Positions 1 to 5,545 of a DNA stretch of 19,871 bases are shown piece by piece. The position numbers and the translations under genes are program-made. The notes beneath the pieces are model-generated. The model made no database searches, was not told the origin of the DNA, and was given only the letters and a program-made list of their open reading frames with translations. Position 1 is the first letter of the stretch; each line of letters begins with the position of its first letter. Source of the DNA: an uncultured Clostridia bacterium (GTDB lineage Bacteria > Bacillota > Clostridia > TANB77 > CAG-508); NCBI GenBank assembly GCA_948857205.1, contig CAQPRV010000124.1:1-19871 (forward strand), written 5' to 3'.

Positions 1-139
1 AAACATATGAGTGATGTAATAGTCTATCTAATATTGCATTTGCTAGTACATTATCATTAAACAATTCGCCCCATTTAGAAAAAGTTTGATTTGTTGTTAT
101 TATTGTTGAACTTTTTTCATATCTTTTTGCTATTAGTTG
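1..139 (-). pseudogene. istB: IstB-like ATPase (IS21 helper), C-terminal fragment
   Basis: Read on the minus strand, this stretch is open and gives the C-terminal part of an IS21-type IstB / DnaC-like AAA+ protein: QLIAKRYEKSSTIITTNQ, then FSKWGELFNDNV, LANAILDRLLHHSYV. The 'STIITTN..FSKWGE' block and the 'AILDRLLHH' ending are hallmarks of IstB, the ATPase that works with the IstA transposase. The C-terminal end runs off the left edge of the window. The N-terminal end is lost at about base 140, where the sequence changes abruptly into a plus-strand group II intron ORF. IstB similarity is sure; whether the rest of the IS lies to the left cannot be seen. Confidence 0.8.
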
Positions 140-1306
140 ATAGGAATAGACAGTATAAGCAAAAAAGAGTATGCAGAAAACTTAGAAGAAAACATCAAAG
201 ACTTAGTAACAAGATTAAAGAACAAAGCATATAAGCAATTACCAGCATTGAGAGTATATATACCAAAAGACAATGGCAAAATGCAACCACTAGGAATATC
301 GATATATGAAGATAAAATTGTGCAATTAGCATTAAAGAAAATATTAGAGGCAATATATGAACCAAAATTCTTAGATAATATGTATAGATTTAGACCCAAC
401 AGAGGATGTCATAAAGCAATTAAATACGTACACAAAAGTATTTCAAATAGAAGAATAAATTATATTGTAGACGAAGATATAAAAGGGTTCTTCGACCATA
501 TAGACCACAACTGGTTAATAAAATTCCTTGAATATAATATAAAAGATCCAAACATAATCAGTTTAGTAAAGAAATATTTAAAAGCTGGAATAATGGATAA
601 AGGCGAATATATAGCAACAGAAGAAGGTTCAGCACAAGGAAATATCATAAGTCCAGTATTAGCAAAAATATATATGCACTTTGTATTGATATTATAGCAT
701 AAAGAAATCATAGAGAAAAGAGCAGAAGGAGAGAATTTTCTAGTAGTATATGCAGATGATTTTATTGCAGGTTTTAAATATCAAAGAGAAGCAGAAGCAT
801 ACTATGAAGCATTAAAGAAAAGAATGAGTAAATTTGGATTAGAATTAGAAAGTAGCAAAAGTAAAATAATTAAATTTGGGAAATATGCAGAGCAGAGTAG
901 GAAACAATTAGGAGAAGGCAAACCAGAAACTTATGATTTTCTAGGATTTACGTTCTACTGTAGCAGAACAAGACAAGGAAAGCCTTGTATCAAAGTTAAA
1001 ACAAGCAAGAAGAAATTTAAACAGAAAGTGAAAGCTATGAAATTTTGGCTATATGAAAATAGAGATATAAGGACAAAAGACTTAATGGAGAAATTAAGAA
1101 TAAAACTTGTTGGACACTATCGCTATTATGGAATATCACATAATATTGTAAAGATAGGAAGTTTTAGACATAGAACACTAGAATATCTATATAAAGTATT
1201 AAATAGAAGAAGTAATAAAAAGAGTTATAGCTGGGAAGGTTTCAATGAAATGTTAAGATACTACAAGCTACCATGTCCAAAGATATACTTTAGCTTGTTT
1301 GATTAA
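137..1306 (+). pseudogene. ltrA: Group II intron reverse transcriptase/maturase, 5'-truncated with an in-frame stop
   Basis: One reading frame of 389 sense codons, interrupted by a single TAG at 695-697. It starts inside the first reverse-transcriptase blocks (RVYIPKDNGKMQPLGI, EDKIVQLALKKILEAIYE, YRFRPNRGCHKAIKYV). It continues with the palm (DEDIKGFFDHIDH), AQGNIISPVLAKIYMHFVL, the YADD catalytic motif (749-760), and a GIIM maturase ending (KLVGHYRYYGISHN). The usual N-terminal 50-70 residues are missing, because the frame enters from an IstB gene at about base 140. The TAG sits where intron RTs have the Trp of a 'VLDLWFEK'-like segment, consistent with TGG to TAG. The frame is open on both sides, so decay is recent or the stop is suppressed. 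No RBS or start is supported. Confidence 0.85.
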
Positions 1307-1327
1307 AAAAGTGAATGTTTTTACGAA

Positions 1328-1395
1328 GAGCCGTATGCGGGAAAACTGCACGTATGGTTCTGTATAGGGGCTTGTGTCGTGAGGCACTTTTCTAC
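1328..1395 (+). ncRNA. Group II intron 3' end: domains V and VI
   Basis: Just after the RT frame, bases 1328-1360 fold as a group II domain V. GAGCCGTATG pairs with CGTATGGTTC around a GAAA-type loop and carries the AGC catalytic triad. Bases 1366-1395 form a domain VI-like helix: GTGTC (1374-1378), tetraloop GTGA, GGCAC (1383-1387), with an unpaired A near the 3' side as branch-point candidate. The intron probably ends near 1395 at the usual AY dinucleotide. Domains I-IV are not visible because the left part is truncated, so this copy should not splice. The exact 3' end is inferred. Confidence 0.75.
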
Positions 1396-1421
1396 TAAAC
1401 TGTAGAAAAGAGGTAAAAAAG

Positions 1422-1741
1422 ATGAAAGATAAGAAAAAAATTGGAAAGATAGTATTTGGAATAGTATGTGTGATTATTATAATAGTTTGTATTATAATTC
1501 AAATTGTTATTAAAAACGAAAATAAAAAGTTTGAAAAAGAAAGTCAAAAGTATGAAACATTGATTGTTGAAACTTCAAGTGGTAAAAAAATTGAAACTGA
1601 ATATACACATATTGATAATAAAAACTTTTATATAAAAGTACCTAAATAGTTATTATTACTTTTAACTGTACAGAAGATTTAAAAGATGAGTGGAGTAAAG
1701 TCGGAGATTTTATCATTGATTCTTTATTCTTTAAAGAATAA
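1422..1741 (+). pseudogene. Small membrane-anchored protein of unknown function, frameshifted
   Basis: An ATG with an AGAGG Shine-Dalgarno starts a 75-codon frame (1422-1649). It has a basic N-terminus, one membrane segment (about residues 8-30, rich in Ile/Val) and an exported-looking polar tail ending FYIKVPK. A stop follows, but frame +2 continues at once from 1646 with sensible protein (IVIITFNCTEDLKDEWSKVG, then DFIIDSLFFKE) to a TAA at 1739-1741. The simplest reading is one protein of about 105 residues broken by a frameshift near 1640-1650. No family recognised. It lies directly downstream of the group II intron remnant. Confidence 0.5.
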
Positions 1742-1768
1742 TTTATTAAATTGATTGGAGCTATAAAT

Positions 1769-1957
1769 ATGGGAATATTAAATAAATTTAAAGAAAAATA
1801 AAATACATCAAATGATATTTACTATGATGATGAACTAGAAAGTTATACAATATTTTTTAATAGTTGGATAGTTCATCAAATTACAATAACTAGAGTAGGT
1901 AATAAGTTGAAATTCTCTGTCTAATATTAATATGATTTGAATACAAAAACAAGATAG
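1769..1957 (+). pseudogene. Decayed small ORF, several in-frame stops
   Basis: An ATG with TTGGAG ahead of it opens MGILNKFKEK and then a TAA. The same frame goes on with coherent protein (DIYYDDELESYTIFFNSWIV, HQITITRVGNKLKFSV) before further TAA and TAG codons ending at 1957. The composition after the stops looks like former coding sequence rather than spacer. The product is not recognised. It sits between two other broken genes, which supports a general decay zone. Confidence 0.4.
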
Positions 1958-2016
1958 TAATTTCTAGAAAAGTAATTATACCTTTATAGATAATAAGAAA
2001 AAGGAAGGATAAAGGA

Positions 2017-2365
2017 ATGGATATAATAAGGAACATTGCTACTACAACATTTTATATATTATTTTTTACTTGGTTGCTTATTAAAATGTAAGGAACATTA
2101 TCAAGAAATAAAAAGAAATTTTAAATGTAAAAAGATATATAAAGATTTAACTAAATCTACTAAAATTGTTACTATTACAATTTTATCAATAATTGGCATA
2201 TATTTAATAATTGCAATTATACTAGGAACTATAGTTTTATTTATGATTGTTGTAACATTGGGTGGGACTGCGTATGTTGATACTGGTGCTGATCCATCTT
2301 TTTACAATTATTTAATTACAAGTAGTGGAATTTATTTTAGTAGTTTTAAGTATATTATATATTAA
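2017..2365 (+). pseudogene. Small membrane protein, probably frameshifted at its start
   Basis: The best translation start is the ATG at 2017, eight bases after AAGGAAGG (2001-2008). It gives MDIIRNIATTTFYILFFTWL and stops soon after. Frame 2, open from 2036, overlaps it and continues as CKEHYQEIKRNFKCKKIYKD, a strong membrane segment (TILSIIGIYLIIAIILGTIV) and a short C-terminal tail to 2365. Joining the two frames near 2088 gives one membrane protein of about 115 residues with two hydrophobic stretches. The family is not recognised. If the frameshift is not real, the downstream frame alone would be a 109-residue ORF without a good RBS. Confidence 0.4.
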
Positions 2366-2739
2366 TATATGTATGTGTTTATCTTTTTTTAGCAAATAGT
2401 ATATATATTAATTATCTAAGTTGTAAAGCACTAAAAAAAATAAAAGATTTTCAACATTAACTTACAAGTTGTAGGTTAGATTAAATAGTTTTATACAGTA
2501 AAAAATTTAGATATAGCATTTATTAAGATATTTAAAATCAGTAGTTGAAGCATTTCAAAGTAAAGAAACAGAAGAATTTTTAACATTTCCAGTAGAAATG
2601 AACAATAGAAAAAGAATCAATTAAAGAAAAACTAAAAGAGCAAGAATGATAGACATAGAAACAAAAATAAAAGAAGGTGAAACAATGAACGAACAAAAAG
2701 AATTTAAATGAGTATTTTGAAGTTTAGGAGGAACAAAAA
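2366..2739 (+). other. Non-coding or decayed interval
   Basis: No intact gene is visible. A short open stretch ending at a TAA (2622-2624) reads YLKSVVEAFQSKETEEFLTF and PVEMNNRKRIN, and the next bases keep a Lys/Glu-rich coding flavour in shifting frames. This looks like a remnant of an unrecognised gene. Bases 2459-2479 hold a 10-bp near-perfect inverted repeat (TAACTTACAA / TTGTAGGTTA) with almost no loop. Confidence 0.3.
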
Positions 2740-2856
2740 ATGACTTATAAATATATGTGTCAAACTCCAGAAAACTTTTCAGATGTGATTATGAATAGTG
2801 ATGGAGAATATCTAACAGGTTTATGGTTTGAGGATTCGATAAAAAAAGTTAATTAG
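2740..2856 (+). pseudogene. ogt: N-terminal stump of an O6-alkylguanine-DNA methyltransferase-like gene
   Basis: TTAGGAGG (2724-2731) followed by ATG at 2740 gives 38 codons: MTYKYMCQTPENFSDVIMNS, DGEYLTGLWFEDSIKKVN, stop. The pattern 'Y..PxxxxxxxxxSDGEYLTGLWFE' is the N-terminal beta-hairpin domain of Ogt-type methylated-DNA-protein-cysteine methyltransferases, which remove alkyl groups from guanine O6. Those proteins are normally about 160-180 residues. The PCHR active-site domain is absent here, and the DNA after the stop is unrelated, so this is a 3'-truncated remnant. The assignment rests on recognising the N-terminal motif only. Confidence 0.6.
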
Positions 2857-2876
2857 ATGAACAAGTCAACCCATAT

Positions 2877-2898
2877 CCAATTTTATATATAAAATTGG
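2877..2898. repeat. Perfect 22-base palindrome between the ogt stump and the ferredoxin gene
   Basis: CCAATTTTA, TATA, TAAAATTGG form a perfect 9-bp stem with a self-complementary loop, 21 bases after the ogt-stump stop and 33 bases before the ferredoxin ATG. It has no T-run, so it is either a weak terminator or an operator-like site for the ferredoxin gene. Confidence 0.45.
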
Positions 2899-2930
2899 GA
2901 TAAAAATTACAAGTGTGAAAGGATTAATTT

Positions 2931-3119
2931 ATGAATAAAAAATTAAAAATAATAATAGAAAATTGTCCTCAAAATCATAAATGTCCAGCTATAAATGTTT
3001 GTCCAGTTGGAGCATTAAGTCAAAAAGATTTTGAAGCTCCTAAAATAGATTATGACAAATGTATAAGGTGTGGCAAATGCTCGAACTTTTGTCCTAAAAA
3101 AGCATTAGTATTAGAATAA
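2931..3119 (+). CDS. Small [4Fe-4S]-type ferredoxin with an atypical first motif
   Basis: A 62-residue iron-sulfur protein, probably an electron carrier or a subunit partner of a redox enzyme in the cytoplasm. The second half has a classic cluster motif, C44-I-R-C47-G-K-C50-S-N-F-C54-P. The first half is C12-x5-C18-x5-C24-P instead of CxxCxxCxxxCP, giving seven cysteines in total where a standard 2[4Fe-4S] ferredoxin has eight. Cluster 44/47/50 plus C24 looks complete. The second site would have only three Cys ligands (12, 18, 54) and might be a 3Fe or labile 4Fe cluster, or absent. GTGAAAGGA precedes the ATG. It is intact, unlike its neighbours. No adjacent redox partner gene is visible. Confidence 0.85.
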   Translation: MNKKLKIIIENCPQNHKCPAINVCPVGALSQKDFEAPKIDYDKCIRCGKCSNFCPKKALVLE

Positions 3120-3130
3120 AAAAATACAAA

Positions 3131-3343
3131 TTATTGTTTACTATTCTCCTTTAACATATTTATTACAATTTGCTCTATTAATATTCTTTCATTAATTATA
3201 ATAGTATCATAATTAACATTTGTTCTAGTAAATAGATTATTATACAAATCGTTTATAAGTAGTTTCATATTCATATATCGTTCTGGTATATCTTGAGTTG
3301 CACTATTTATAACTTCTAAAAATATATCATTATTAAGAAAAAT
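3131..3343 (-). pseudogene. C-terminal remnant of an unknown minus-strand gene
   Basis: The minus strand is open for 70 codons up to a TAA at 3131-3133 and reads like real protein: IFLNNDIFLEVINSATQDIP, ERYMNMKLLINDLYNNLFTR, TNVNYDTIIINERILIEQIV, INMLKENSKQ. It has no start codon with an RBS at its upstream end, and an in-frame stop lies at 3344-3346, so the N-terminal part seems lost. An internal ATG pair (MNMKLL) could start a 49-residue protein but lacks a Shine-Dalgarno. Family not recognised. Confidence 0.4.
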
Positions 3344-3376
3344 TTAATCCAAAATATTTAAAATAGAGGTAAAATT

Positions 3377-3426
3377 TAATACATGTATTAAGAATAACAT
3401 TAATAGTAAAAAATGACACTATTAAT
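3377..3426. repeat. Two palindromes upstream of the agr-like unit
   Basis: TAATACATGTATTA (3377-3390) is a perfect 14-base palindrome. ATTAATAGT (3399-3407) and ACTATTAAT (3418-3426) form a perfect 9-bp inverted repeat with a 10-base loop. They sit 40-110 bases upstream of the proposed promoter, where operator sites or a terminator of the left-hand region would be expected. Confidence 0.4.
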
Positions 3427-3466
3427 ACATAAAAACAAAAAAATCGACTTTTTTTTACATTTTCTC

Positions 3467-3496
3467 TTTACTTTTTTATTATTGTTTGTATATAAT
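3467..3496 (+). promoter_or_regulatory. Putative sigma-A promoter of the agr-like unit
   Basis: TATAAT at 3491-3496 is preceded at 18 bases by TTTACT (3467-3472), a fair -35. Transcription would start near 3503 and place the leader hairpins at the extreme 5' end of the mRNA. Confidence 0.5.
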
Positions 3497-3509
3497 ATAT
3501 AGTAATAAA

Positions 3510-3583
3510 ATGAGAAAAGATAGAACCGATTTGGCGACCGACTATCTTTTCTCTCATTGTGCATACATAAATATAATGTATGC
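3510..3583 (+). promoter_or_regulatory. 5' leader with two strong hairpins
   Basis: ATGAGAAAAGATAG (3510-3523) pairs with CTATCTTTTCTCTCAT (3542-3557) with a two-base bulge, around a G/C-containing loop (3524-3541) that stands out in this AT-rich stretch. Immediately after, GCATACAT (3561-3568) pairs perfectly with ATGTATGC (3576-3583). Neither has a T-run, so these are not plain terminators. A role in mRNA stability or control of the downstream unit is inference. No known riboswitch consensus recognised. Confidence 0.5.
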
Positions 3584-3707
3584 TTATATATATTATACAC
3601 ACACCAGTAAGTTAAGTCAAGAAAAATTATTACATTTAATTAAATATTTTAAATTACTTTCAATATATTATATTAGTTCTAAAACTGAACTTACTGAATA
3701 TTATTAA
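3510..3707 (+). CDS. Possible small leader ORF of unknown function (uncertain)
   Basis: The leader is open for 65 codons from the ATG at 3510 to a TAA at 3705-3707, 25 bases before the next gene; the frame stays open further upstream. No Shine-Dalgarno precedes the ATG and the first codons lie inside a hairpin, so translation is doubtful. The C-terminal part (KLSQEKLLHLIKYFKLLSIY) looks protein-like and faintly recalls the N-terminus of IS1595-type transposases, but this is too weak to call. An open frame this long is unusual by chance here. It could be a relic. Confidence 0.2.
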   Translation: MRKDRTDLATDYLFSHCAYINIMYAYIYYTHTSKLSQEKLLHLIKYFKLLSIYYISSKTELTEYY

Positions 3708-3732
3708 TTAAATTAATACAAAGGAGAAAAAA

Positions 3733-4263
3733 ATGGAACAATTATTAGTAAATGCATTTTTAGGAATGCTACCTGAAGTTATATTTTTTGTAGTATTTTT
3801 AACTACATGCAAAAATATAAATAAAAAAAGAATAAAGCTATTATTATTAAATATTCTAAATTATATAGGTGTAGGAGCATTAACTACGTATAATATTTAT
3901 AGTTATGTGTTCTTAATAATATTTCAATTTATAATTTTGAAAATATTATATAAGGAAGAAGTTGAATATATAGATGTTTTTCTAATTTCAATTTCACACA
4001 TTTATGTATTCATAATTGCAATAGCTTGTTATAAATTAATTAACAATTATTATATAGCGTTTATAATAGATAGGATACTGTTATTTTTGCCTTTATTATT
4101 TAAAAATAAACTTACATATTTGTATCAACAATATATTAAATTATGGAATAGAAATGAAAATAATAAAATTAAAAGTATATCACTAAGAAATATAAGTTTA
4201 ATTGGCTTAAATATATTTTTGTTTTTGTCAGACTTTGTCTGTACATATATTACAAGTTTATAG
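3733..4263 (+). CDS. Polytopic membrane protein of an agr-like unit, unknown function
   Basis: A 176-residue integral membrane protein starting 5 bases after AAGGAG. About six hydrophobic segments can be drawn (roughly residues 6-25, 35-52, 56-74, 82-100, 105-123, 155-175), with a basic cytoplasmic stretch at about 125-152 (KNKLTYLYQQYIKLWNRNEN). No catalytic motif or nucleotide-binding site is visible. It heads a tight unit: a 16-codon peptide gene starts 12 bases after its stop, and an AgrB-like gene follows. The overall look resembles the membrane sensor part of AgrC-type kinases without the kinase domain. This is an inference from layout and hydrophobicity, not from a recognised motif. 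It could instead be an exporter or immunity protein for the peptide. Confidence 0.7.
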   Translation: MEQLLVNAFLGMLPEVIFFVVFLTTCKNINKKRIKLLLLNILNYIGVGALTTYNIYSYVFLIIFQFIILKILYKEEVEYIDVFLISISHIYVFIIAIACYKLINNYYIAFIIDRILLFLPLLFKNKLTYLYQQYIKLWNRNENNKIKSISLRNISLIGLNIFLFLSDFVCTYITSL

Positions 4264-4275
4264 GGAGGTGAATTT

Positions 4276-4326
4276 ATGCCAATACATTCATTATGGTTTT
4301 TTTGTGATACAGAAGAAGGAGAATAA
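4276..4326 (+). CDS. 16-residue Cys-containing peptide with acidic tail, putative signal precursor
   Basis: An excellent Shine-Dalgarno (GGGAGGTG, 4263-4270) lies 5 bases before the ATG and marks this tiny frame as translated: MPIHSLWFFCDTEEGE. It has a hydrophobic/aromatic core (SLWFFC) with one Cys and an acidic end. Acidic C-termini after a Cys-bearing core are typical of AgrD-type autoinducer precursors, but those are longer (about 40-50 residues), have an amphipathic leader and carry several residues after the Cys before the cut. So this is not a classical AgrD. The end of its frame (GAAGGAGAA) doubles as the Shine-Dalgarno of the AgrB-like gene, whose ATG is 5 bases after its stop, so it may also couple translation. 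Peptide function is inferred. Confidence 0.6.
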   Translation: MPIHSLWFFCDTEEGE

Positions 4327-4331
4327 AGCAA

Positions 4332-4955
4332 ATGAATAAAATAAGAGAAAATATACCTACTATTATATTTAATTTAAGTGAATTCATAATAATTTTTTTA
4401 TTAGGAATTATATCAAAAGTTTCAATAGAAGAAATAACTTTTCTATGCATTCTATTTACATTAGTAAGGTCAGAATGTGATAAACCTATGCATTATCGAT
4501 CACCATTATTATGTATGATTTGGAGTGCATTAGTGTTTGAATCATTTTTTCTACTAACAAAAATAAATATGCCAATAGCAATGATTTTTACGTCATTTGA
4601 GGCTTTTGTCTTGACAAAAGATGCAGACATAAAAACAATGTTTTTATATAAAAAGCCAGATAACTCTAAATATATAGAAATGAAAAAATATATACAAATT
4701 AATAAAGATTCAAAAGAAGTAGAAAAGTTTGAAAATATTTTAAGAGATTTAGATAAACAATATGAGAAAATATATAAACATAGTTTTTTTGAAATATATA
4801 ATTTATATTTTAGAGAAGAAAAAAGTTTTAAAGAAATAATTGAAATTAAAAAATTATATGATAATCACGCATTAACAAAATATTTGGATTTAATTTTTGT
4901 AAGTTTTAATACATATATTAATACATGTAGCAATATTAAAAAGATAGAAAAATAA
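4332..4955 (+). CDS. AgrB-like membrane cysteine protease with C-terminal soluble extension
   Basis: A 207-residue protein. Residues 8-110 are membrane-like, with hydrophobic stretches at about 10-28, 34-45, 58-76 and 80-95. Between the second and third lies CDKPMHYRSPLLC. His54 and Cys61 are 7 apart, the same spacing as the catalytic His77/Cys84 of Staphylococcus AgrB, which cuts AgrD and forms the thiolactone. The usual GGYHA around the His is not kept. Residues 105-207 are soluble and charged (KYIQINKDSKEVEKFENILR onwards) and end in a helical segment that could be a helix-turn-helix, which ordinary AgrB proteins (about 190-200 residues, fully membrane) do not have. Assignment rests on layout and the His/Cys pair; a response-regulator-free AgrB relative is my best guess. 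Confidence 0.6.
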   Translation: MNKIRENIPTIIFNLSEFIIIFLLGIISKVSIEEITFLCILFTLVRSECDKPMHYRSPLLCMIWSALVFESFFLLTKINMPIAMIFTSFEAFVLTKDADIKTMFLYKKPDNSKYIEMKKYIQINKDSKEVEKFENILRDLDKQYEKIYKHSFFEIYNLYFREEKSFKEIIEIKKLYDNHALTKYLDLIFVSFNTYINTCSNIKKIEK

Positions 4956-4970
4956 ATAGTTTATAAAATT

Positions 4971-5038
4971 GTTATAATATTTTAAATTATAACAAAAAAA
5001 TCATTGAAAATACATATGTAGATTCAATGATTTTTTTT
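4971..5038 (+). terminator. Rho-independent terminator of the agr-like unit
   Basis: GTTATAAT/ATTATAAC (4971-4978 and 4986-4993) is a perfect hairpin 15 bases after the stop. It is followed by TCATTGAA (5001-5008) pairing with TTCAATGA (5023-5030), flanked by A-run and T-run (5031-5038), a textbook and probably bidirectional terminator. Confidence 0.8.
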
Positions 5039-5178
5039 GTTGTATAGGAAGAATCTCCGATTTTTCTATACAACAAAAACACATTCAACAGAAGATTCTT
5101 TCAGAATTTTCGCGGGTGAACCAAAAAGCGACATGTAAGTAAATTAAAAGGTCAAAATATCCTAATTATGTCGCTTTT
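5035..5178 (+). ncRNA. Highly structured intergenic segment, candidate small RNA
   Basis: Three hairpins follow each other. (1) 5035-5047 pairs perfectly with 5066-5078 (13 bp, core TTGTTGTATAG, 18-base loop). (2) GAAGATTCT (5091-5099) pairs with AGAATTTTC (5103-5111), 9 bp with a 3-base loop. (3) AAAAGCGACAT (5124-5134) pairs with ATGTCGCTTTT (5168-5178), 11 bp with a 33-base loop, followed by a T-rich tract. In addition AAGAATCT (5049-5056) in loop 1 is perfectly complementary to AGATTCTT (5093-5100) in the arm of hairpin 2, so the two cannot both form. The segment between hairpins 2 and 3 (CGCGGGTGAACC) is GC-rich for this DNA. No known RNA family recognised. It could also be a fold-back mobile element. 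Confidence 0.4.
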
Positions 5179-5260
5179 GTTCCTTTTCTTTATATAGAAA
5201 AAATTTTTTGAAATTTTTTATTAGTGTACACTGACATTTATAATGTCGAATATTGTAAAA

Positions 5261-5326
5261 TATAAATATAGTTAAAATATAAAATATAAACTATTTAATA
5301 TAAGCTATATTTTAACTATATTTATA
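5261..5326. repeat. 21-bp perfect inverted repeat upstream of a small gene
   Basis: Bases 5261-5281 (core AAATATAGTTAAAATATA) are the exact reverse complement of 5306-5326, separated by 24 bases. The second arm ends 7 bases before the AAAGGA of the 47-codon gene. A shorter palindrome, GACATT-TAT-AATGTC (5233-5247), precedes it. Candidate operator or mRNA hairpin. Confidence 0.6.
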
Positions 5327-5350
5327 ACTATGAAAGGAATGAATATAATA

Positions 5351-5494
5351 ATGAAAGATAATATATTGAAAGAAGTAAAAAAAGAATTAAATTTTAGAGA
5401 AAAGATTATAATAAGAATGTTTCCAATGACTTTTGCAAAAGTGTATTATACAACAAAAATTAAAACCATCAAAAACATTTGCAAAAAGTTGTGA
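5351..5494 (+). CDS. 47-residue basic protein of unknown function
   Basis: AAAGGA (5333-5338) precedes a run of in-frame ATGs (5339 and 5351). The one at 5351 has the better spacing and gives MKDNILKEVKKELNFREKII, IRMFPMTFAKVYYTTKIKTI, KNICKKL, ending in TGA at 5492-5494. The product is lysine-rich with a central amphipathic/hydrophobic helix (EKIIIRMFPMTFAKVYY). Such short 'ELNFREK..' proteins look like a real family, but I cannot assign a function. The gene's 3' end overlaps the proposed tadA promoter. A 21-bp perfect inverted repeat lies in its leader. Confidence 0.5.
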   Translation: MKDNILKEVKKELNFREKIIIRMFPMTFAKVYYTTKIKTIKNICKKL

Positions 5495-5507
5495 AAAAGT
5501 GTATACT
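5479..5507 (+). promoter_or_regulatory. Putative sigma-A promoter of tadA
   Basis: TTGCAA (5479-5484), 17 bases, TATACT (5502-5507). Transcription would start near 5514, about 30 bases ahead of the tadA ATG. Confidence 0.6.
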
Positions 5508-5545
5508 TATAAAATGTAATAGATTAACATTTGAAAGGGATATGC

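Noticed and set aside
460..711. Minus-strand open frame opposite the reverse transcriptase
   Set aside because: No RBS, overlaps a clear RT frame on the other strand; shadow.
1387..1410. CTTTTCTAC/GTAGAAAAG hairpin as a terminator
   Set aside because: Perfect 9-bp stem but followed by AGAGG and a start codon rather than a T-run; it overlaps the intron 3' end.
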